A stretch of DNA of 5,487 nt from Planctomycetota bacterium. Its GTDB lineage: Bacteria > Planctomycetota > UBA1135 > GCA-002686595. A program made the position numbers and the translations under genes. The stretch lies in the NCBI GenBank assembly GCA_011524785.1, contig WTJQ01000403.1:1-5487 (forward strand). The letters run 5' to 3'. Shown piece by piece: positions 1 through 4,299 of the stretch (position 1 is its first letter; each line of letters opens with the position of its first letter). The notes below the pieces were generated by a model, which was given only the letters and a program-made list of their open reading frames with translations, had not been told where the DNA came from and did no database searches.

Positions 1-1137
1 ATCGATGCACGGCGAGTTCGACTGCAGCCGAAAGTCGTTGTCGAGCCAGGTGGTCGGGTCGTCGTCGGGTCCATCCGGATCGACGAAGAACGGGTTGGCG
101 TCGAAGTTGCCAGGACCCGGCCAGCCACCGGCCACGAGGCAGTGCTCCAGGGAGACCGGGTCCCCCCCGTCGTCGTAGTCAGGGGAGAGCGGGGCGTCGT
201 TGCCCGTCAGGATGCAGTTGCGCGCCGCGAAGTTGGTCCCGCCGTCGATGAACAGACCACCCCCGGCGACGCTCGCCGCGTTGTTCACGAACACGTTGTG
301 CAGGAGCTCGATCGAGTGGTTCCTCAGGTACATGCCGCCGCCGTACGGCGCCTCGTTCCCCTCGACCACGTTGCGTGAGAAGTGGGGGTTCGTCGACGAG
401 CACCAGACCCCGCCACCGTCGTCGCCGGCCGTGTTCCCCGCGATGCGGTTGCCGGAGACGATGGGCGGGAAGCCCGCCGAGAACATCATCATCACGCCGC
501 CGCCGGACTGGCTGGTCCGGTTCCCGATGATCACGTTGTCGAGCAGGTCGATGGAGCCGTTGAAGGCGAAGATGCCTCCGCCGTGGTCGCTGAAGGCCTC
601 GTTGCCCTCGATCAGGTTGCCCGTGACCGAGCCCGTCATGTTGCTGACGTAGAGCGCGAGGCCACCGCCCGTCCCCTGGGCGAAGCAGCCCCGAACCACG
701 TTGTCGTGGATGTCCGGGGAGCTCATGCCGTAGCAGGCGATCCCTCCTCCGTCGCTCGCCGTACAGCCCTCGATCACGTTGCCGAGGATTCGAGGGGAGG
801 CGTCGTAGCAGAAGATGCCGCCGCCGATCGGATCCCCCCCGAAGTCCGTCCCGCTGCCGCCCGACAGGGTGAAGCCCTCCAGGATCGAGCCCGACCCCTC
901 GCCGGTCTCGAACCGCACGCAGCTCCCCGCGCCCCCCGCATCGATCTTGGTCGTGGCGGGGCCCGCGATGCTGCGCAGATGGACCGCCTTGCCGCCGAAG
1001 TCGAGCACCTCCAGGTAGGTCCCCGGCCTCACGAGGATCTCATCGCCATCGACCGAGGCCACGAGCGCCTGCTGGATCGTGGGGAAGTCGTCGGGGACCA
1101 GCAGGATGGAGGACAGGAGGCAGACGGCGATGCTCAT
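1..1137 (-). CDS. Secreted right-handed parallel beta-helix repeat protein (partial, C-terminus off left edge)
   Basis: The frame is open from the ATG whose complement is at 1135-1137 to the window edge: 379 residues with no stop. Residues 3-14 form a short hydrophobic stretch, probably a signal peptide core, followed by PDDFPTIQQAL and DGDEILVRPGTY, the usual opening of pectin-lyase-fold proteins of this class. Residues 105-294 carry eight GGG-[I/L/V/M] turns (first glycines at 105, 130, 157, 186, 212, 241, 266, 292), 25-29 residues apart, alternating with N-x-[I/V]-x-x-[G/N]-[N/C] strands. The fragment ends LQSNSPCID, which in such proteins usually continues into a short C-terminal or anchor region, missing here. 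Nine cysteines lie outside the signal. The fold is clear but the function is not: it could be a surface adhesin-like protein or a polysaccharide-active protein, and no catalytic residues can be assigned. Start choice is uncertain: there is no strong ribosome binding site, and an in-frame ATG at 1210-1212 would add 25 arginine-rich residues. It is divergent from the gene at 1332. Confidence 0.88.
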   Translation of the reverse strand, partial: MSIAVCLLSSILLVPDDFPTIQQALVASVDGDEILVRPGTYLEVLDFGGKAVHLRSIAGPATTKIDAGGAGSCVRFETGEGSGSILEGFTLSGGSGTDFGGDPIGGGIFCYDASPRILGNVIEGCTASDGGGIACYGMSSPDIHDNVVRGCFAQGTGGGLALYVSNMTGSVTGNLIEGNEAFSDHGGGIFAFNGSIDLLDNVIIGNRTSQSGGGVMMMFSAGFPPIVSGNRIAGNTAGDDGGGVWCSSTNPHFSRNVVEGNEAPYGGGMYLRNHSIELLHNVFVNNAASVAGGGLFIDGGTNFAARNCILTGNDAPLSPDYDDGGDPVSLEHCLVAGGWPGPGNFDANPFFVDPDGPDDDPTTWLDNDFRLQSNSPCID

Positions 1138-1331
1138 GGGGTCGACACGGAGCGTCCGTGCCTCACCCAGTCTCTGCGGCGCCTCCGGGAGTCGCAACCC
1201 GGGCCGTCCCATGCCGAGTCCGTCCCGATCCTCGAGCCCCTGGAACGGACACGGCTGACTCGAGTCCGCGCACGACGCCGCCTCGAGTCCGTCCGCACGG
1301 CCCCAGGTAGGATGAGCCCCTCGATCTCGTC
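1138..1331. promoter_or_regulatory. Divergent intergenic region between two exported-protein genes
   Basis: These 194 bases separate the beta-helix gene (leftward) from the DUF6288 gene (rightward) and must hold the promoter of at least one of them. No convincing -35/-10 pair is visible. The best -10-like hexamer is TAGGAT at 1308-1313 on the plus strand, which would place transcription start close to the ATG at 1332 and give a very short leader. The purine-rich AGGTAGGATGAG at 1305-1316 is too far from that ATG (about 15-20 nt) to be a good ribosome binding site. The region also contains three CGAGTCCG copies and the perfect palindrome GACTCGAGTC at 1257-1266. Regulatory roles are inferred from position only. 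Confidence 0.4.
1215..1294. repeat. Three direct copies of CGAGTCCG in the divergent promoter region
   Basis: CGAGTCCG occurs at 1215-1222, 1261-1268 and 1284-1291, all in the same orientation. Start-to-start distances are 46 and 23 bp. The first and third copies share 11 bases, CGAGTCCGTCC. The middle copy sits in the 10-bp palindrome GACTCGAGTC (1257-1266), and the third includes CTCGAG. A related CGAGCCCC is at 1233-1240. They could be binding sites for a regulator of the two divergent genes, but short GC-rich words recur by chance in DNA of this composition. Confidence 0.35.
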
Positions 1332-2837
1332 ATGCGCCTGATCCCCCTGCTCATCCCCATCGCGATCGGCCTCGTGGCGACAGCTTCCGCCCAGGTCCAT
1401 CACCATCCGGACGGCCGTCCCTGGAAGCAGCAGGCCCGTCGCGGGCCGGACGCCGAGGTCCAGGGCTGGCTCTACAACCTCGGGGTCACCGGGCTGCGCG
1501 TGAAGCTCGAGGACGAGCAGCCCACGCACCTCGTCGTGGGGCACGTCTTCGAGGGCACGCCGGCGGACGGCAAGGTGCGCGTGGGGGACCGCATCGTGGG
1601 CGCACGCGGCCTGCGCTTCGAGACGCCCCACCGCAACGGGTACGGCATGGACAAGTTCGGACCTGACGGTCCGATCGCGGACTTCGCCGAGGCGCTCGAG
1701 CGCGCCCTCCGCTCCAAGAAGCGAGAGCTGCGGCTGAAGCTGGAGCGGCCGGGAGGGTCGGGCTCCGACAAGCGCTTCGAGGTGAAGCTCAAGCTGCCCG
1801 CCCGCGCCGAGTCGTTCGACGACTCCTTCCCCTTCGACTGCCAGCACACGGAGGACGTGCGGGAGCGCCTCTGGGAGCACCTCGCCGAACAGCAGCGCGA
1901 CGACGGCTCCTGGGGCAACCCGGTCCACAACACCTTCGCCCCGCTCGCCCTGCTCTCCAGCGGACGCCGGGAGTACCGCGACGAGGTCGAGCGCTGCGCG
2001 CGGTTCCACGCCCGCAACACGTCGACCGAGGACTCCTCGGGCCTCGTGAACTGGAAGTACATGGCCGCGGCCATCGTGCTGAGCGAGTGGTACCTGGAGA
2101 CCAAGGAGCGCTGGGTGCTCCCCGAGCTCGAGGAGATCCGCGACTTCCTCTGCACGACCCAGTACCTGGAGCTCTCCCAGGTGAACCCCAAGGTGCGCGA
2201 GTCGCACCCGCACGCGTACCCCAAGAACGCCGAGCAGCAGCACGGCGGCTGGGGCCACAACCCCGGGTTCGAGGGCTACGGCCCCATCGCGATGATCACG
2301 GGCCAGGGCGCCCTCGCCTTCGCCCTGATGGACCGCTGCGGCGTCGAGATCGAGGAGGCGCGGCACCGCGCGGCCTACGCCTTCCTGCAGCGCGGCACCG
2401 GCAGCAACGGCTACCTGTGGTACGGGGACTCGGTGGCAGGCGACCAGAACTGGGCCGACATGGGCCGCACCGGAGCCTCCGCCATCGCCCACTGGATGAG
2501 TCCCCACCGCGAGCACCGCAAGCAGGCCCTGCTCCACGCGAAGCTCATGGGCGAGCAGCCTCAGAGCTTCCCCGACACGCACGCGTCGCCCCTCATGGGG
2601 ATGGCCTACGGAGCCCTCGGCACCTCGATCGACAGGCGCTCCTTCGAGGCGCTGATGGAGGCCAACCGCTGGTGGTTCCTCCTCGCCGAGTGCCCCGACG
2701 GGACCTTCGCGTACCAGCCCAACCGGGACAACGCGGGCTACGGGAACGACGCGCGGCTGCTGGCCACGACCGTGACGGCCTTCATCCTCTCGATCCCCCT
2801 CGAGGGGCTCGTGATGACGGGCCGGAAGGCGCGCTAG
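1332..2837 (+). CDS. Exported DUF6288-type protein: PDZ-like domain plus alpha/alpha-toroid (prenyltransferase/squalene-cyclase-like) domain
   Basis: This is a complete 501-residue protein. Residues 1-20 are a textbook signal peptide: MR, a hydrophobic core, then ATASA before QV, with likely cleavage after A20, so the protein is exported. Mature residues begin VHHHPDGR. Residues about 45-155 look PDZ-like: NLGVTG at 49-54, then EGTPADGKVRVGDRIVGARG at 74-93, the turn that DUF6288 and other PDZ proteins use in the form GSPADGVLxVGDVILG. A DC followed by a helical region (from about 169) and LALLSSG at 205-211 also match my memory of DUF6288. Residues about 175-495 are helical, with QW-like repeats: QQRDDGSWG (187-195), HGGWGHNPGFEGYGP (304-318), and DGTFAYQP (456-463). 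These resemble terpene-cyclase/prenyltransferase toroids. No DXDD cyclase acid motif is present, so cyclase activity is not supported and the substrate is unknown. The ATG at 1332 gives the signal peptide but lacks a nearby Shine-Dalgarno sequence. Confidence 0.85.
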   Translation: MRLIPLLIPIAIGLVATASAQVHHHPDGRPWKQQARRGPDAEVQGWLYNLGVTGLRVKLEDEQPTHLVVGHVFEGTPADGKVRVGDRIVGARGLRFETPHRNGYGMDKFGPDGPIADFAEALERALRSKKRELRLKLERPGGSGSDKRFEVKLKLPARAESFDDSFPFDCQHTEDVRERLWEHLAEQQRDDGSWGNPVHNTFAPLALLSSGRREYRDEVERCARFHARNTSTEDSSGLVNWKYMAAAIVLSEWYLETKERWVLPELEEIRDFLCTTQYLELSQVNPKVRESHPHAYPKNAEQQHGGWGHNPGFEGYGPIAMITGQGALAFALMDRCGVEIEEARHRAAYAFLQRGTGSNGYLWYGDSVAGDQNWADMGRTGASAIAHWMSPHREHRKQALLHAKLMGEQPQSFPDTHASPLMGMAYGALGTSIDRRSFEALMEANRWWFLLAECPDGTFAYQPNRDNAGYGNDARLLATTVTAFILSIPLEGLVMTGRKAR

Positions 2838-2913
2838 ACCCTGAGCGCCGATCACCGGAGCGAGGTCTCGGGGAATCGCACCGCGTGCCCACGTTCGAGG
2901 GTTCGCCTTGTTC

Positions 2914-2941
2914 GATGCCCCCGAGGGCATGCCCCCGAGGG
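2914..2941 (+). repeat. Two-copy 14-bp tandem duplication upstream of the desaturase gene
   Basis: The 13-mer ATGCCCCCGAGGG is present at 2915-2927 and again, identical, at 2929-2941, giving a period of 14 bp with one differing base (g2914 versus c2928). The junction makes the perfect palindrome GGGCATGCCC at 2925-2934. Each unit carries an ATG and a GAGGG Shine-Dalgarno-like core, so the duplication multiplied translation-initiation elements just before the start at 2953. The period is not a multiple of three, so the two copies lie in different frames. Confidence 0.85.
2937..2941 (+). promoter_or_regulatory. Probable ribosome binding site that decides the desaturase start
   Basis: GAGGG lies 11 nt upstream of the ATG at 2953, an acceptable Shine-Dalgarno spacing. 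The identical GAGGG at 2923-2927 is only 1 nt from the ATG at 2929, too close to serve it. This supports ATG 2953 over ATG 2929 or the in-frame TTG at 2908. Confidence 0.55.
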
Positions 2942-2952
2942 ACACTCCAGCC

Positions 2953-3918
2953 ATGACGCTGCGGCCTCCAGACACCGGGCTCCCGCGCCGGCTCCCGCCG
3001 GCGGGGCTCGAGGCATCGGACGGCATGGGGGCACTGTTCTCCCTGGCCGCGGCGCTCCTCACCGCGGGCGGTGTCGCCCTGGCCAGCGCGGACTCCGCGC
3101 TCCTCTGGGCCGTGGGCCAGGTCCTCCTGGCGCTGGCCTTCCTGCAGTGGTTCTCCCTCCTGCACGAGGCCGGCCACGGGATCCTCTTCCGGAGCCCCTC
3201 GCCGAACCGCGTCGTGGGATGGATCGCTGGGTTCCTGACGCTGATCCCCTTCCCGAGCTGGTGCGTGGTCCACGGCGCCCACCACCGCTGGACGGGCTGG
3301 CGGGACCTGGACGCGTCCAGCGAGATCCTGGCCCCTCGCCCTCGTCGCGCGGTCGAGCGAGGGCTCTGGAACGTGGCCTGGGCCACTTGGCTGCCCCTGT
3401 TCTCGATCGTCTACAGGTGGAGCAACTTCTGGAACGTCGCCCGCTTCCTTCGCTTCCACCCTGAGAGCGCACGCGCGGCGATCGTTCCTGGCGCGCTCCA
3501 CCTCCTCGGGTACGCCGCGCTGGCGGTCGTGGCCGGGCCCGGCGAGCTCGTGGCGTTGGTGGGTCCCGGCCTCCTCCTGGGCCTCGCGCTCCAGGACCTG
3601 GTGCTCCTGAGTCAGCACACGCACATCCCGACACCCTCCTCCCAGGGGGTCGAGGCCCGACCTCGCAGCGGACGGGAGCAGGCCACCTACACGCGCTCGG
3701 TCGCACTCCCCCCGTGGCTGGGCGTGGGGCTGCTCTGCGGAATCGGGGAGCACGAGCTGCACCACGCCTTCCCGCAGGTGCCCGGGTACCGCCTGCATCG
3801 GATCCCTTCCTCCCCGCCGCGGCGCGTCCGCGCCCTCCACTTCCTGCGGCAGGCGAAGCGGCTTCGCGGCACGCAGTTCCTCTTCAGCGACGGAGAGGCC
3901 ACGGGCCTCGACGTGTGA
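2953..3918 (+). CDS. Integral-membrane fatty acid desaturase family protein
   Basis: A 321-residue protein with the three histidine boxes of the membrane di-iron desaturase/hydroxylase superfamily: HEAGH at 71-75, HGAHH at 107-111, and HELHH at 267-271 followed by AFP. An additional QHTH at 221-224 follows a hydrophobic helix. In this superfamily the boxes bind two irons on the cytoplasmic face, and the enzyme uses O2 and an electron donor to desaturate or hydroxylate a lipid. Hydrophobic segments at about 27-47, 50-70, 86-105, 179-198 and 200-220 fit a multi-pass inner-membrane protein. Length is in the usual 300-350 range and no key histidine is missing. The start at 2953 is preferred because of GAGGG 11 nt upstream; a TTG at 2908 would add 15 residues. 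Substrate and regiospecificity cannot be read from the sequence: an acyl-lipid desaturase is most likely, and a carotenoid or other lipid hydroxylase remains possible. No ferredoxin or reductase gene is adjacent. It lies 115 nt after the DUF6288 gene and converges with the PII gene. Confidence 0.85.
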   Translation: MTLRPPDTGLPRRLPPAGLEASDGMGALFSLAAALLTAGGVALASADSALLWAVGQVLLALAFLQWFSLLHEAGHGILFRSPSPNRVVGWIAGFLTLIPFPSWCVVHGAHHRWTGWRDLDASSEILAPRPRRAVERGLWNVAWATWLPLFSIVYRWSNFWNVARFLRFHPESARAAIVPGALHLLGYAALAVVAGPGELVALVGPGLLLGLALQDLVLLSQHTHIPTPSSQGVEARPRSGREQATYTRSVALPPWLGVGLLCGIGEHELHHAFPQVPGYRLHRIPSSPPRRVRALHFLRQAKRLRGTQFLFSDGEATGLDV

Positions 3919-3921
3919 TCC

Positions 3922-3940
3922 TCGCGGCGGCTCGCCGAGA
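3922..3940. terminator. Possible bidirectional terminator hairpin between convergent genes
   Basis: Only 24 bp separate the stops of the desaturase (3918) and PII (3943) genes. Within them CGGCG at 3925-3929 pairs with CGCCG at 3933-3937 around a 3-nt GCT loop. A G/A mismatch (3924/3938) is followed by two more pairs (3922-3923 with 3939-3940). No T-run follows on either strand, so a classical intrinsic terminator is not established. The position between convergent genes is the main support. Confidence 0.3.
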
Positions 3941-3942
3941 CG

Positions 3943-4284
3943 TCAGATCGCTCCGCCGCCGGACTCGCCGGTGCGGATCCGGATGCACTCGAGGAGCTCG
4001 GTGACGAAGATCTTGCCGTCGCCGATCTCGCCCTCCCCCCGGCGAGCAGCGCCGAGGATCGCGTCGATCGTGACCTGCAGGAACTCGTCGTTGCAGGCGA
4101 TGTCGAGGCGCACCTTGGGCGCCAGCTCGGGGCCGACCTCGAGGCCGCGGTAGATCTCGAGGCTCTCGGCCTGCCCGCGCCCGGAGCAGCGCGTGACGGT
4201 GATGCGGGTGATCTCCGCGCGGATCAGGGCCTGGCGGACCTGGTCGAGCTGCTCGGGGCAGATGATCGCAGTGACGAGCTTCAT
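3943..4284 (-). CDS. glnK: PII family nitrogen regulatory protein (GlnB/GlnK type), variant T-loop
   Basis: A 113-residue protein that matches PII along its length: MKLVTAIICPEQLDQVRQAL at the start, a T-loop at about 35-57 with IYRG at 44-47, IGDGKIFV at 87-94, and the C-terminal IRIRTGE (101-107) ending in AI. PII trimers sense ATP/ADP and 2-oxoglutarate, and control nitrogen enzymes and Amt transporters by binding them with the T-loop. ATP-site residues are present (K91, R102 and R104, equivalent to E. coli K90, R101 and R103), as is the T-loop glutamine Q38. R46 corresponds to E. coli R47, the residue that enters the Amt pore. Oddities: the T-loop is one residue shorter than in E. coli GlnB, the uridylylated Tyr51 is replaced by V50, the cyanobacterial Ser49 position is leucine, and the B-loop reads RRGEGEIGDGK with two extra residues. 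It starts 15 nt after the amt stop on the same strand, so it is almost certainly co-transcribed; the symbol glnK reflects that linkage. The ribosome binding site is weak. Confidence 0.95.
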   Translation of the reverse strand: MKLVTAIICPEQLDQVRQALIRAEITRITVTRCSGRGQAESLEIYRGLEVGPELAPKVRLDIACNDEFLQVTIDAILGAARRGEGEIGDGKIFVTELLECIRIRTGESGGGAI

Positions 4285-4299
4285 CGGTGAGGTCCGGGA

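Noticed and set aside
250..830. Periodic DNA pattern (GCCGCCGCC and CACGTTG words about every 75-87 bp), considered as a CRISPR or tandem repeat
   Set aside because: The copies are degenerate, and the pattern is explained by the codons of the GGG and N-V-[I/V] positions of successive beta-helix coils.
382..1341. A 319-codon open frame on the plus strand (and smaller ones at 142-378 and 200-652)
   Set aside because: These lie opposite the beta-helix gene. Their products are low-complexity, while the minus strand gives a regular repeat protein.
1332..2837. Annotation as a functional squalene-hopene cyclase
   Set aside because: QW-like motifs are present, but there is no DXDD catalytic motif, the protein has a signal peptide and PDZ-like domain, and overall it fits DUF6288 better.
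2908..2952. TTG at 2908 or ATG at 2929 as the desaturase start
   Set aside because: Neither has a well-spaced ribosome binding site, and the added residues fall in the tandem duplication. ATG 2953 has GAGGG at good spacing.
2838..2952. Intrinsic terminator after the DUF6288 gene
   Set aside because: No stem longer than about four pairs followed by a T-run was found, so separation from the desaturase transcript is unresolved.
2087..2956. A 289-codon plus-strand frame overlapping the end of the DUF6288 gene
   Set aside because: It is the shifted frame of the DUF6288 gene, with Arg/Pro-rich noise and no recognisable domain.
1134..3386. A 750-codon open frame on the minus strand
   Set aside because: It runs antisense through the DUF6288 and desaturase genes, and its product is an Arg/Ala/Gly/Val-rich stretch with no domain. 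Long open antisense frames are expected in GC-rich genes, and both sense proteins have clear motifs.
2782..3840. A 352-codon minus-strand frame opposite the desaturase
   Set aside because: It is antisense to a gene with all three histidine boxes intact, and its composition is typical of shadow frames.
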